Assembly (NCBI GenBank): GCA_026413225.1
Contig: CM048591.1
Span: 6,897,001 to 6,961,000 of the forward strand
Direction of reading: 5' to 3'
DNA from: Otis tarda
Lineage: Eukaryota > Chordata > Aves > Otidiformes > Otididae
Length of the DNA stretch: 64,000 bases
Shown here: positions 12,973 through 25,233 of the stretch, one piece after another
Layout: every line of letters starts with the position of its first letter
Numbering within the stretch: position 1 is the stretch's first letter
The notes under the pieces: generated by a model
The model's database searches: none
What the model was told of the DNA's origin: nothing
Seen by the model: only the letters and a program-made list of their open reading frames with translations
Made by a program: the position numbers and the translations under genes

Positions 12973-15900
12973 TAATTGAGAGAAGTTTTTAATACACATC
13001 ACTTACTGCCTGCCTGCAGTTCTTGTCTAGCTAATAAAGTCACTCACTGACATAACAATATAGAGTGCAGAAGCAGGTGACATACTCTACTGTGTGGTTA
13101 TGAGGTCTTTTATAGCACACCTTTCCCTTCAATGCGTAGTGGAGGGTATATAAATACACTCCATATGCTTTATACTACTATATTGAGTAACTTTTTGAAT
13201 GTATGCTTTGGCTCAGCATGTCTAGCAAAACTTACTATGTGACATCCATAACAGACTAGTAGCTTCTCTGCATCTGTGAAAATACCAGAATAGTCTACCA
13301 CCAGTAGCTGCCAGTTACACTTAATTGGCTTTCGGAAAGCACTAATAGACCCACTTAGATTAGTAAGAACTGATGGGTTGCTTGTTTGTTTGTTTGTTTA
13401 AATATTATTCTTTGTCAACAAAGGTTTATATAAGTGGCATTCCAAATGTATAACACTAAGAGCAAAATTGTATGCAATCAACATTTGCAGCCACCTGTTT
13501 TGTCAGAGGGGACTGTGACTGATAAATGAAAAAAGTGGCAGCAGAAGCAGCAGCTCCTAATCATACTCTTCCTCTGTCTCTCAGCGGTTATTTAAGTTAA
13601 TACCTGTGGAAGATGCTTAGTTATGTTATAAAGGACACTTTCCCTATAGCCAGGAAAGTTTATGAACCAAGGAACAAGATCATCCAAGGTGATACATATT
13701 TATTCTTATAAAAGAATACTGTATATCATGGAATAGCATTTTGAATTCTCAAAAACTTTGACCTTAAGAAAGTTTCAATGGTTAAAAAGTTCAGACGAAG
13801 CTTCTGGAGATAAGAGATGTTTACTGTCCTTGATTAAATAATTGCTGAGTTCTAAGCAAGAGTAAAGAAATTTTGTATCTTTTGTATCTTCATATATGGT
13901 GGTGGGAAGACAAGGACAGAAAGACTGAATTAGTGTTTGATGTTGACCATTAAGAAGGTAGTGAAGAAGAGGAAATTAACAGTCAATATCTTTTGAAATT
14001 ATTTGAGGTCTGGAGAAAAATGTTAAACTTGAAGAAATCAAGCTGTTTATTTTATCAGAAAGAAGACAGAGGGATGTTTCTGCTTAAACATTTAAGTACC
14101 TTAAGAGAGGAAAAACTCCTGATGTAAAACCACTTTACTATCTTGCAGAGAAATACAGACATAAAATGCATACCAAATATTTTTTATTCTTATTAATCAA
14201 AACTGGAAGAAATTGCCTCGGCTTTGGTTTTATCTTTTTTGTTTTCTTTTTTTTTTTTTTTTTTTTCTTTTAAGAACTAGCTTACTGGGAAAATGAAGCT
14301 GCAAGATTATCGGTGAATTCTCAGTTCCAGATTCCTTCCTAACTAAATGTCTTACGAAGTATAAATAATTGGAACCAATGTACAGTCATTACTAGATTTG
14401 ACAAATCTAAGATATAGATGATACTTAGTTTGATAACAGTGCCTACTGATCTGGAATACTAGGAAATTTTTACGAGCTGATCAACAACCAGATCATTACT
14501 TTAAAAGCAAATTTATGTTGTTCTTTTTGAAATGGGAAATTTCCATAGAAATAATTTTCATTTTTAATCTTTTTTTTTTTAATGAATTCTGTTTATTTAT
14601 TACAGAGTGAAGAAGATCTCCTTCTATTCCAGAAAGCTCATTGTGAGCACAGAATAGGGACAATTACTTGAGCTACCTCTGGATGTCTAATAGAAATTCA
14701 AGATGTGTTATCCATTCCTAAAATGGTAAGTCTCAAACACAAAAAGAAGAGGCTTTCAAAGACCCTTCTAAATGGCATCTAAATGTGCCATTCTAGATGC
14801 ATGCGGCTTTAATTAATTTTAAAAAATAAATTTAAAAAATCCAACAGAAACATCAGCCTCAAAATGTAAGCTTTGAAATGTAAACTTTGAAATGTAAACT
14901 TAATTTAAGTTTTATTGTTTACTTTAGGGGGAAAAGTGCTATAACTCTATTTTGTGAACCTTTTTTTCCCCCTCAGTTTTAAAGCTCTGTTGACAGACAC
15001 ATCCTTTTAGAACTCACACCATGTCTGTCTGCAGTTGTCACTTTACATTGAATTGTAAGTTGACAAGAAAGTCCAAGCCAAATGCAACACTTTAACAAGA
15101 CGACACGTAAGACAATGAAACCTGGAATGGCATGGTTTTCTTTTTTTTCACTTTTTTTTTTTTCTTTCTTGACACACAGTATTTTCCTGAAGAAAGAAGA
15201 AAAAGAAGAAATTAGAAATACAGGTCTACTATAACTCTCCATTAACAATGACAGCACCCAAGCACCTGACTTAAGCTGTGCCCCTAACTTCTAAATGACA
15301 AAATTGAGCTGGGGTAAAGTTAAGCTAAAACATAAAGAAGCAATACAATGGTGAGAAATTTTTATTGAAAGGACTTTCTTGTTTTTGTTTTTGTTCTCCA
15401 GGGAAAGGGAACATAAAAATAAACAAACAGATAACAATTGTTTAGCTGGGAAGGATGGAGTTTTGTATTACTTCCCTTCTTAGCTGTAACTACTCTAAGC
15501 TATAACTTAGTCCCAGCCTTATGCATTCAGTCTCTGAAACTAGTCATGGCAAGGTGCCCACACATTTTCCTAGATGTTTGCACGTATGCAAGTAATTCCC
15601 TTAACACTGCAAAACACAAAGAAGTAGAAACAGTGGGAATGCAGAGCTGGTGGATTGTGACCTAGCAACAGAGTTCTTCCACCTCATTCACTTTTCATAC
15701 AAAAATGTATGGCATCTTCTACAGGTAGAGTAAGTTGGATTTTCAAAAATTACTTTAAAATGTAAGATAGGGAGATTTTTACCAAAGTTGGCTTAAGTGT
15801 GTTTTGGCATCTGGTGATCCATGATAATTCAAGTAGGCAAGCCAGAATAACTGGGTTAACCAGCAAAAAAAGGTAGATTATTAACTCCAGACCCTGTTAA

Positions 15901-16110
15901 ATAAACAAAAAAAAAAGCTTTTACCTCTATGATTATTTTAAGTCTTGAAAACTTTCAGTATGGCTTACCACAAAATTCATCAACTTCACATATCCATCAG
16001 CACTTTACCTGTCACTCTTGCCTACTCACCAGTCACTTCAAAATGCTCAATACTTTAAATACTAAAATCTACAACACCATTATGTAATACTTTTTTTTTT
16101 TTTTTTTTTT
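12973..16110. other. AT-rich noncoding DNA, no gene recognised
   Basis: No coding region could be supported. Contents include a TTTG tetranucleotide run (about 13381-13399), a T20 tract (14247-14266), a 14-bp tandem triplication (14862-14903) and a T20 tract (16091-16110) that directly abuts the CR1 tail that follows. Confidence 0.55.
14862..14903. repeat. 14-bp tandem repeat, three copies
   Basis: Three consecutive 14-bp units with the form AAATGTAARCTTTG are visible; the third ends in TTAA rather than TTTG. This is a minor local slippage or duplication product. Confidence 0.85.
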
Positions 16111-16312
16111 AATGTAGATTTGGTGAAGTACTGGCACAGGTTGCCCAGAGAGGTGGTAGATGTTGCAACCCTGGAAACATTCAAGGGCGGGTTGGATGGG
16201 ACTCTGAGCAACCTGATTTAGCTGAATGTGTCCCTGCTCACTGCAGGTGGGTTGGACTAGATGGACTTTAAAGATCCCTTCCGACCCAAGTTGTTCCTTG
16301 ATTCTATGATTT
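16111..16312 (+). mobile_element. CR1 LINE 3'-end fragment
   Basis: This is a 5'-truncated CR1 non-LTR retrotransposon tail. It contains the CR1 landmarks in order: GGCACAGGTTGCCCAGAGAG (the RLPREV region at the end of the ORF2 protein), CTGAGCAACCTGATTTAGCT (the end of the ORF), the 3' UTR word GGTTGGACTAGATGGACTTT, and a last ATTCTATG octamer near 16301. Only the final ~200 bp are present, as is typical of CR1 copies. It starts right after a T20 tract, so the 5' junction is hard to place to the base. It is too short and diverged to encode anything. Confidence 0.92.
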
Positions 16313-19125
16313 ACTATTTCTCAAGAGGAAAAAAGAGCACAAATAAAGTGAAAAATCCATGAAATTGTCTTCAAAACCAGCATATCAGAATGCACTAGAT
16401 CTCCACGATATTGAATGAGGAATAATTAATTTCAGGATAAATAAAAACTGCTGTTTCCAGTGCCATCTGAGCAGAAGAGAATATATACAAATGAACGTCT
16501 GGGAGGACGCATGACTTCCAAGCTGTCGTGTGCTTTCTCTTTTTGTCTGCAGTACTTCATTTGTGAAGTGTGTTGTCCCCAGAGCTGAATACAAGAAGAT
16601 TCAATTCAGATTTTTTCTAAATTAAATTAAATGCAATGGCCATATAGTCACCAAGGGGGATGGAGTGGGGGCAAGCACACTTCAGATCCTGATATGATGA
16701 TGACTTATTTTGAAAGCAAGTAACTTTTGAGCAAATTTGAGCTGTGTCTGACAGGGGCATGGGGTCTGGAGTGAATTAATGTGAAATTTAATGAGTTATA
16801 TTGTTACTGTCCTACTCTGAAAAGCTAAGGCTTTCTGAATGAGTTAGGAATAGTTTGAAGTGCAGAAATGCTTACTAGAAATTTGAGTTTATATTTCTTT
16901 GATATTTTCTAGTGTTTATTCATTTAAACTTTAACTTACATCCTTGATATGGTTAGGATGACTATAACTACTTGTTTGTTACAGTCATAACTTTTAAGAA
17001 AGGGTGCCATCCTGTAGCATCTTAGTGTTAGGGCATACAGACAGGACCAACTTACCCAAAACCAACAAGTCATAGTCTTTAACACTGTATTCCTCGTTTG
17101 TGAAAAATACTAAGGATGAAACTAGTGGAAATTACCTCAAGGTACTTGGAGTAATGATTAAAGGGGTTTTTTTCCCGTTTATTATCTTCTGTGCTGCCTT
17201 ATACAGAGATAGGAAATATTTTCTCTAAGTGATGAATTAACAAGTCAATCAAAAATAAGGAAAACCAGAAGTATGAAGGTAACAGTTACCCCAAGATAAA
17301 GGAGCATGGTATAGTATTAAGGGATTCAGGAAACATTATTCAGGCATATCATTCTGGGTTAAATCCAGGTCGTAATATTACATGATATGCTTCTTATCAT
17401 TTTGTAAAATGCCCAGTCCTGCAACACATGCCCTGTTTTCCCTTTAAAATCAATAAATAACATTAAATGATCCAAAATACAAGTTAATTGAGGACATACA
17501 TATATATCTACTAGCAAACATTGAGGAAAGGAGAGGAGCATAGTTCTTGTACCATTTTCACTTTATCCTGAAGATTTTGTCACCTGGAATGTGTAGTTCA
17601 TATCCTGTTTCTCTGTGTGATACAAGAAAGTTTTGTTCTGATGAAACTCTTACCAATCCTGATGCTCTGTTGCAATTATAGTAGTCAAATTCCAATTAAA
17701 AATAAATGTCATAAAAACTGTGGGTAAACAATGTAATAACTCACACGAAGCCAGAGCTCCACTAAGAAATATCTGTAGAAGCAGAAGTAGCTGTAGAAGT
17801 CTCCTCTGTACATCTCAGTGTGTGATCACACTTGTAATAATCTTCTCTGCTTTGTCAATACTTAGAGGCAAGAGTCACAGTGCAGTTTTCAAAGTGATAG
17901 AAAAAAAAAATTACATAAAAGTTAGAACAGAAAAAACTTAAAGAGAAAAAACAAGAATGTCAAAACCTCACAAACAAATAATATGTAATTCTTTTTTTTT
18001 TAATGTCAATCTTTTTTTTTTTTTTCCCTAGGCAGTGCAACTTTGGGGAATATAACAATTTTAAAAAACATATCTTATTATAGATCTCTTACTATAGATT
18101 TAAGGGTTTTATTTGTATAAGGTTCCAGAATTAGAGTTGTACAGATAAATAATCACTGGCATAACATAGCATCTTCCCAGACAGAACGTGAATATCATTT
18201 TCAGTGGTCCATAAAGGCATCCTTTTAGGATTCTTGTTTGATTTCAAATGATCAAAAGCACTTCGTAAAAAATAGATATAATAAAAATCCTCATTATTTA
18301 AATCTCCAAAATGGTAGAATGAGTTAAATTATCTTGTCAGCATATATTTAAAATACACAAACTAAACAAGGGATATGATAAAATACAAAGATATATGTGA
18401 TCTGTTTTCAAGAAAAATGTGATTAACAGAGAAAAAGCTGTGTGATATATTATTGAGAACATTAAACCAATTTGAACGAATTTTATGAATATATGGATCA
18501 TATATTCTCTTCCATAAATGCTTTTTAGATAATAATATCCTTCAACAGTGACAAAATGATTGCAGCTGATCTACAGTATATTTTTATGTGCTTTATATCC
18601 ATAAAACAATAAAAAATTAAATCTCAAAAAAGTGAAAAAAAAAAAAGAGAGAGGGAGAGAAACAGACTATAAGCATAGCAGCAAATCAGTTTTCACTAAG
18701 TAGGGTTTTTTTTGTATTTTTTAAGCCAAAATTAATTCTACTCAGCGTGCAAGAACAGAGGAACTGCTGTGTGTGACTCTTTTGTAGGGTCTTATCCTAG
18801 AAGGTAACTTGTGTCAGTACTTGAAATAAAAATGGGTGAAGCTCCAGTTGGCACTTGTTGGCCGTTTTCAATGGCTGAGATAACCCTAGAACATCCTGCA
18901 ACAGAAAAATTTAATTTATCTTTATACATGTGGCTGAGATTTTTTCATCTAATGTTAAATAGTCCCAGACAGAATCATCTTCTTAGTAGGCGATGTGTTT
19001 GCTACTGATGTATGGATGCATCATGTTACATAATAACAGCAAAACTGAAGCATTAATGAACATGGCATCATCACATATCATATCCTCCCTACAGCATGTT
19101 TTTGTCCAGTACGTGCAGATAGACT

Positions 19126-19195
19126 GTTGTGGGAATGATATATCAAAGGAAATAAAAGTGGTTGTGGGAATGATATATCAAAGGAAATAAAAGTG
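19126..19195. repeat. perfect 35-bp tandem duplication
   Basis: Two back-to-back identical 35-bp units (19126-19160 and 19161-19195), each beginning GTTGTGGGAATGATATATCA, are visible with no mismatch. Perfect identity implies a recent duplication, a length-variable locus or an assembly slip. Confidence 0.95.
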
Positions 19196-19489
19196 GTTTC
19201 TGACATCAGTATTCTTTTTTGGCTAGATAATTTTAAGTTAGTTTGCCATGAAATAGGACAGGAGAAAGCAAAAGATGGAAAGGAAATAAACTTCTTACGC
19301 TGTTCTACTTACATCCACAAATATGTTGTGCAGTGTGCTGGCATCCTTCTGGAGAAAACAGAATCAGGAACTAGGAACAAAAAGAAAAGAAATGATGAAT
19401 TTTGCAATACCATCTCACTCCAACACCAGGGTACTAAGAAAAGGTTCCTGTCTGCATGGTGGCATTTTTCTGATCTTAAGACAGAAGGG

Positions 19490-19512
19490 AAAAAAAAAAA
19501 AAAAAAAAAAAA
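19490..19512. repeat. poly-A run (23 A)
   Basis: This is an uninterrupted A tract. I looked upstream for a processed transcript and found no recognisable coding body, so I treat it as simple sequence. Confidence 0.9.
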
Positions 19513-22344
19513 GCTTTAACTCTAACCTACATGTTGCCCAGATACACAAAAGTGACTCATGTCTCAGGCTTTGTCTTTTTGAAAAAGGCACAGTGGTGTT
19601 TTGTTGAAAGAGCTGTATATCGTCCAATGAAGGAGAAAAACAGAAGTAAAATTACTGTATGTCCAGATGGAGAAAAGGAAAGGCAAGAGACGTGCAGAAC
19701 TGTGTTTACAATATTTTTCACTATACTTCCTCTGTCTAATACAGCCACATCAGGACAGTCCCAATTTGACCCTCTCTATTTGAAAAGAACTTTGAAGTTG
19801 AAACATACTTTGTAAGTACTAAGTATTATTATTGAAATTAATTGATAAGATGACTGTTGTGTGCAGCTGCCTGCTAGCTTAGATTGAGTTATACTGCAGG
19901 ATATTGTTTGTGTTGTACTGAAGAGGGCTGTAGTAATACTGTATGACTGCGTCCCCCCTGGGAACTCTCCTGAAAGCGAGATATGTGTGTAATGATAGTA
20001 TCCCAGTAAGCAACGGCTTAAATACATAAATAAAATGAATAGGAATGAGGAACAGATGTGGGAGGTAATTTGAGTGCTTCATAAACACCAGTCTTCAGAT
20101 TGGATAAAAATTACCTTTGGTCTTCATTTTGGAGGTAATGGGTGGTCCAAAGTTGACTCCAATATGGAGGAAAAGAACCCTTAACTGAACCATTATGCCT
20201 GTTCTGAGATGGGTTTCAAACTCAGATAACTCTCATCCACTGTTCAGGGTCTCTTTTGATCTGCTCTGACTATGGGCAGAAACTGCAGCCAATTCACCTT
20301 TTCAAGGTATCTGGCAGAGGTATCTGATTCAGGAACCCTACTTACCTGGATTTCCATAGTAGTCAGTCAAGAGGGAGGGTAGCAGGAGAGAGAGGACAGT
20401 TCAGATGAGTCAGAACAATTCTTAAATGGGCTGTATCTTCTTCTATTGAATGGAGAAGGAGTCTGCAGTAGCTGAACGTAAGTGCCTCAGCTAGAGGATG
20501 TCTCTGGATTGGGGTAGTTTGTCTCTTCACAGAAGCAAATCTGATCTAAAAGGGCCCTTGGTGGGGTGAATGGTCCCTGCTACTCACTTTCCCAGCAATC
20601 ACCTTTTCCTTTTTAATTTTTTGCTCTTTCTTTGTGTGTCAATTCTTTGAATCCTTTATTTGTTGTTCCAGTTTTCCAGTGTTAAGTCTCCCGTGCAAAC
20701 AGCTCTGCAAGAATGCAGCTGTCTCATTTTGCATAGCAGACTCAAAACACAGCTCTCACCAGTCCATGCGATGCTAACTTATCATTGAAACATTCAGACC
20801 CGAACCCCTGGAATTTTCCATCTGCTTTTCATCTGCTGAGCTGATGCTAGAAGGGCAACCGCTGCGAGAAACCCTGCAGGGCAGGTTTTACCAGTGGGTG
20901 TAATTGAGAAACAGTAGCTAACACTCTCAGATACAGGGCAAGGTGATGGTTGATAAAAAAAAATATAGATAAAAAAGATATAAATACACATCACAGCAGG
21001 ATCGAAATCAGTGTTGTTGTTAGGTTGTGGCTTTGTGTTGTTTAGTTGGGTTTTTTTTATATATACATATACACTCGCACACTATTAAGACCATGTGTGT
21101 AAGCGTGTCTCATTGGAGAATGTAAGAAATCTAAGATTTGTGGAACACCACCAGCATTTAAATGGAGAAAAAGGTCTTATTGAGATTCTGAACAGGGAGG
21201 AGGGAAAAACTGAGATCCACGGTGTCACCCAGTACTTGAGCAAATCAAGTGAAAAAAGCAGCTGATGATTTAAAGTAGTTGACACAACACACCTTTAAAG
21301 TCCCAAGTATACAAATTTAAGCCTGCAGTCTGCTGAGCACTGCTAAGGACCCTGAGGCCTTGTTTCAACCTTGCAAAATGAGTGTAGCAACAGCAGGTAA
21401 GCTACCTGTAGCAACAGCATGTGAAGCATTATATACTAACTGCTATATTGGGGAACAAGCAGCACTAAGACCTTGAGCTCAGTGGCACTCTTATTCTCTC
21501 TGAACTGGGTAGAGAAAGTCTGCAATGAGCACTGAACAGGAGACTGCACTTCCTTGTAAGAAATATTAGCAAAGACAGTGATCAAAATGTGTCTTAAATG
21601 ATCTTTAATTTCCATTCTTGGTGTGTTTGGGTTTTTTTTGTTTGTTTGTTTGTGGGGTTTTTTTTGTAGAAAATAAAAATAAGTAAGAAAATAGAATGAA
21701 AGGAAATACACACAAAAATGCACACTCACACACACATATACACACACAGAGAAATTGTTATATAAAATGACCAAGGTAAATCAAGGAAAATAATTATTGC
21801 GGCTGATCGAGCAGAAACCCTATTATGTCTAGATGCTAGTTCACAAAGTACAGTCCTGGAGGTTGAGAGCTAAGTGCATTTTTCAGTATCTTTAGCACAA
21901 TTTATTAAATAACATTTTTAAATAAATTACATATCTTCCCCACTCTATTTATCCCTCCTCCTTGCTCTCTGCTTAGGGCTTGTTTCCTTGGTTATATTTT
22001 ATAGTCAGTGTTTATCACTATTCTAGTTTGATTTGCTTCCTCTCATTTTTAGACCTAAAGCTGGAGTGTGAAACTCTCCTTACATTTATGCTAGAGATAT
22101 TTTTCATACAAATACTAAGCCCTAGCATGAGGTGTGAGGTGGGGACAAAAACATTAATGTTTAGAATGTCTTTTGGTGCCTTCTGATTAAATCCTGAGGC
22201 ACCTCAACCCAGAACCAAGACAAAGCTTCAAGATGCAGCAATGTCTCCTGGTAAATTGGTGGCATAATTGAAGCAGGCCAGATATTCATAAGTCAAATGT
22301 TCTCCAAGAGTGGAAATCCAAAGGGAAAAATAACTGAAGGACAG

Positions 22345-22788
22345 CCTTGGCTGCAGCGACCATGACACGGTGGAGTTCAAGATCCACAGGGCAGCGAGGA
22401 AACTACATGGCAAGTTCTCAGCCCTAGACTTCAAGAAGGTGGACTTTGGCCTCTGCAGGGACCTGATGGGCCAAGTGCCATGGGAGGTGGCCCTGGAGAG
22501 AAGAGGGGCCCAGGAAAGTTGGTCCACATTCAAGAAGCGCCTCCTCCAAGCCCAGCAGAGGTGCATCCCAATGAAGAACAAGTCAGACAAAAAGGCCAGG
22601 AGGCCTGCGTGGATGAGCAAGGAGCTCCTGGACCAACTGAAAGTGAAGAGGAAAGCCTATAGAGGGTGGAAGTGGAGACAGGTAGCCTGGGAGGTCTACA
22701 AAGAGGCTGTGTGAGTGGCCAGGGATCGGGTGAGGAAGGCTAAAGCCCTGAAGGAATTTAATCTGGCCAGGGATATAAAAAACAACAA
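22345..22788 (+). pseudogene. CR1 ORF2 remnant: endonuclease C-terminus and linker
   Basis: ORF2 of CR1 encodes an APE-type endonuclease that nicks target DNA and a reverse transcriptase that copies the element RNA at the nick. The fragment opens with [11 protein letters not shown], where SDH is the endonuclease's last catalytic motif, and continues into the basic linker ([20 protein letters not shown]). The frame is broken by a TGA at 22,712-22,714 in the context AV-stop-VARDRVRKAKAL. An Arg codon (CGA) is expected there, so this looks like CpG decay. After the stop the same frame stays recognisable up to the inserted CR1. The ATG at 22,370 is only an internal Met; the true start lay in lost 5' sequence. 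Confidence 0.9.
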
Positions 22789-23360
22789 GAATCATAGAAT
22801 CATAGAATCATAGAATCATAGAATGGTTAGAGTTGGAAGGGACCTTCAAAGGTCATCTAGTCCAACCCCCCCGCAAGAGCAGGGACATCCCTGACTAGAT
22901 CAGGTTGCTCAGAGCCTCATCCAGCCTGGCCTTGAACACTTCCAGGGATGGGGCATCCACCACCTCTCTGGGCAACCTGTTCCAGTGCTCTACAACTCTC
23001 ATTGTAAAAAATTTTTTTCTAATATCTAATCTAAACCTACCTCCTTCTAATTTAAACCCATTACCCCTTGTCCTATCACAACAGGCCCTACTGAACAGTT
23101 TCTCCCCATCTTTCCTGTAGGCCCCCTTGAGGTATTGGAAGACCGCTATCAGGTCTCCCCGGAGCCTCCTCTTCTCCAGGCTGAACAGCCCCAACTCTCT
23201 CAGCCTGTCCTCATAGGAGAGGTGCTCCAGCCCTCTGATCATCTTGGTGGCCCTTCTGTGGACTCTTTCCAACTGGTCCATGTCCTTCTTGTGTTGGGGG
23301 CTCCAGAACTGGACGCAGTACTCCAGGTGGGGTCTCACCAGGGCAGAGTAGAGGGGCAGA
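22789..23360 (-). mobile_element. nested CR1 LINE 3'-end fragment
   Basis: A minus-strand CR1 copy lies inside the plus-strand CR1. Its 3' end is at the left: four CATAGAAT octamers (22,789-22,820), then the reverse complement of the CR1 3' UTR (GGTCATCTAGTCCAAC) and the C-terminal part of ORF2. The frame on the minus strand (22,895-23,338, 147 codons) reads [20 protein letters not shown] and ends with LDEALSNLI, the standard CR1 C-terminus. No stop interrupts that segment, so the copy is less decayed than its host. The 5' truncation is near 23,357, where host CR1 sequence (AGCTTCTATAGGTATGT) resumes. No clear target-site duplication is visible, as is usual for CR1. Confidence 0.95.
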
Positions 23361-25077
23361 AGAAGAGCTTCTATAGGTATGTAGGGGAAAAAAGAAAGTC
23401 CATGGAAAATGTAGGCCCCCTCCAGAAGGAAACTGGTGTCCTGGTTACCTGGGACATGGAGAAGGCTGAGGTACTCAATGACTTTTTTGCCTCATAAAGG
23501 CAAAAGGGCTCTTGTCCCGCCATACATGCTGTAGAAACCACAAGCAGGAACTGCGAGAATGAAGAACCACCCACTGTACTCAAAGAGCAGGTTCAGGAAC
23601 ATCTGAGGAACTTAAAGGTGCACAGGTCCATGGGACCTGATGAGACCATCTGCGGGTCCTGAGGGAACTGGAGGATGAAGTTGCCAAGCCACTGGCCATC
23701 ATAATTGAGAAATCGTGGCAGTCTGGTGAGGTCCCCGATGACTGGAAGAGAGGGAACATAACCCCCATTTTTAAAAAGGGGAACAAGGAGGACCCTGGCA
23801 ACTACAGGCCAGTCAGCTTCACCTCTGTGCCTGGCAAGGTAATGGAGCAGATTCTCCTGGAAACCATGCTAAGGCACATGGAGACCAAGGAGGTGGTTGA
23901 TGACAGCCACCATGGCTTCACCAAGGGCAGATTGTGCCTGACCAATTTGGTGGCCTTCTATGATGGGGTGACAGCATCAGTGGACAAGGGATGAGCAACT
24001 GACATCATCTACCTGGACTTGTGCAAAGCTTTTGACACTGTCCTGCATGACATCCTTCTCTCTAAACTAGAGAGAAATGGGTTTGATGAACGGACCACTC
24101 GGTGGATAAGGAGTTGGCTGGATGGCCACACTCAGAGAGTGGTGGTCAACGGCTCAATGTCCAAGTGGAGACCGGTCACAAGTGGCATCCCTCAGGGGTC
24201 CGTGTTGGGCCCGGCCCTGTTCAACATGTTTGTCAGCGACATGGACAGTGGGATAGAGTGCACCTTCAGCAAGTTCACTGACGACACCAAGTTGTGTGGT
24301 GCCGTAGACACACTGGAGGGGAGAGATGCCATCCAGACGGACCTTGACAGGCAGGAGAGGTGGGCCCGTGCCAACCTCATGAAGTTCAACCAGGCCAAGT
24401 GCAAGGTCCTGCACCTGGGTCATGGCAATCCCAGGCACAAATACAGGCTGGGTGGGGAATGGATTGAGAGCAGCCCTGAGGAGAAGGACTTGGGAGTGCT
24501 GGTTGACAAGAAGTTCAACATGAGCAGACAAGGCACCCTTGCAGCCCAGAAGGCCAACCGCATCCTGAGCTGCATCAAGAGGAGCGTGGCCAGCAGGTTG
24601 AGGGAGGTGATTCTCCCCCTCTACTCTGCCCTGGTGAGACCTCACCTGGAGTACTGTGTCCAGTTCTGGAGCCCCCAACACAAGAAGGACATGGACCAGC
24701 TGGAGAAGGTCCAGAGGAGAGCCACAAAGATGATAAGAGGGCTGGAGCGCCTTTGGTATGAGGACAGGCTGAGAGAGTTGGGGCTGTTCAGCCTGGAGAA
24801 GAGGAGGTTCCGGGGAGACCTTATAGCAGTCTTCCAGTACCTCAGGGGAGCCTACAAGAAAGATGGGGAGAAACTGTTCAGTATGGCCTGTTGTGATAGG
24901 AAGAGGGGTAATGGTTTCAAAATAGAAGGAGGTAGATTTAGATTGGATATTAGGAAAAAATTTTTTACAGTGTGGGTTGTAGAACACTGGAACAGGTTGC
25001 CCAGAGAGGTGGTGGAAGCCCCATCCCTGGAAATGTTCAAGGCCAGGCTGGATGAGGCTCTGAGCAACCTGATCTAG
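23361..25077 (+). pseudogene. CR1 ORF2 remnant: linker and reverse transcriptase
   Basis: After the nested insert the host ORF2 resumes ([20 protein letters not shown]). It is broken by a TAA after NDFFAS (about 23,494-23,497), by a small deletion near 23,645 that shifts frame, and by a TGA at 23,992-23,994 where CGA is expected. From the Met at 24,019 a 352-codon frame remains open. It carries the AFDT motif of RT block A at residues 4-7, [11 protein letters not shown] at 55-65, and the catalytic box as FTDD at 86-89, where the CR1 family normally has FADD or FVDD. The C-terminal region includes [14 protein letters not shown] and [20 protein letters not shown]. The frame ends LDEALSNLI then TAG. 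Not functional: the frame is broken upstream and block A begins before the Met. Confidence 0.93.
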
Positions 25078-25233
25078 TCGGGGATGTCCCTGCTTCTTGC
25101 CAGGGGGGTTGGACTAGATGACCTGTGGAGGTCCCTTCCAATTCTAACCATTCTATGATTCTATGATTCTATGAAATGGTAAATGCACTTCGTAAAGCCT
25201 GTGTGCATATTGTTACCATCCATCTTTTCCCAC

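Larger units (their letters stand above)
16313..22337. other. AT-rich noncoding DNA, no gene recognised
   Basis: Several open frames cluster at 18811-20088, but they overlap each other on both strands, include translated poly-A or poly-T, and show no domain. The stretch contains a perfect 35-bp tandem duplication (19126-19195), an A23 tract (19490-19512), TTTG repeats (about 21640-21653) and a CA-rich patch (about 21711-21750). Confidence 0.55.
22338..25173 (+). mobile_element. long CR1 LINE copy, interrupted by a second CR1
   Basis: This plus-strand CR1 retrotransposon is 5'-truncated just before the last catalytic motif of the ORF2 endonuclease and runs to the 3' end. In order it has the endonuclease C-terminus (22,345 on), the endonuclease-RT linker to 22,788, a foreign minus-strand CR1 (22,789-23,360), the rest of the linker, the reverse transcriptase, the C-terminal region ending in a stop at 25,075-25,077, a short 3' UTR, and three ATTCTATG octamers (25,150-25,173). 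Without the insert it is about 2.26 kb. Stops and a frameshift show it is dead. Its 3' end has GGTTGGACTAGATGACCTGT, the usual CR1 3' UTR word. Confidence 0.95.

Noticed and set aside
16091..16312. Poly-T plus CR1 tail read as one retroposed unit
   Set aside because: The T20 lies at the truncated 5' side of the CR1, where no tail is expected, so it is more likely pre-existing simple sequence at the insertion site.
18811..19815. Cluster of 60-108-codon frames around a poly-A run, considered as a processed pseudogene
   Set aside because: No recognisable parent protein, frames overlap on both strands, and the A-run lies inside several of them.
24154..24987. 277-codon minus-strand open frame
   Set aside because: It is antisense to the CR1 reverse transcriptase frame, a shadow of the GC-rich LINE coding sequence.
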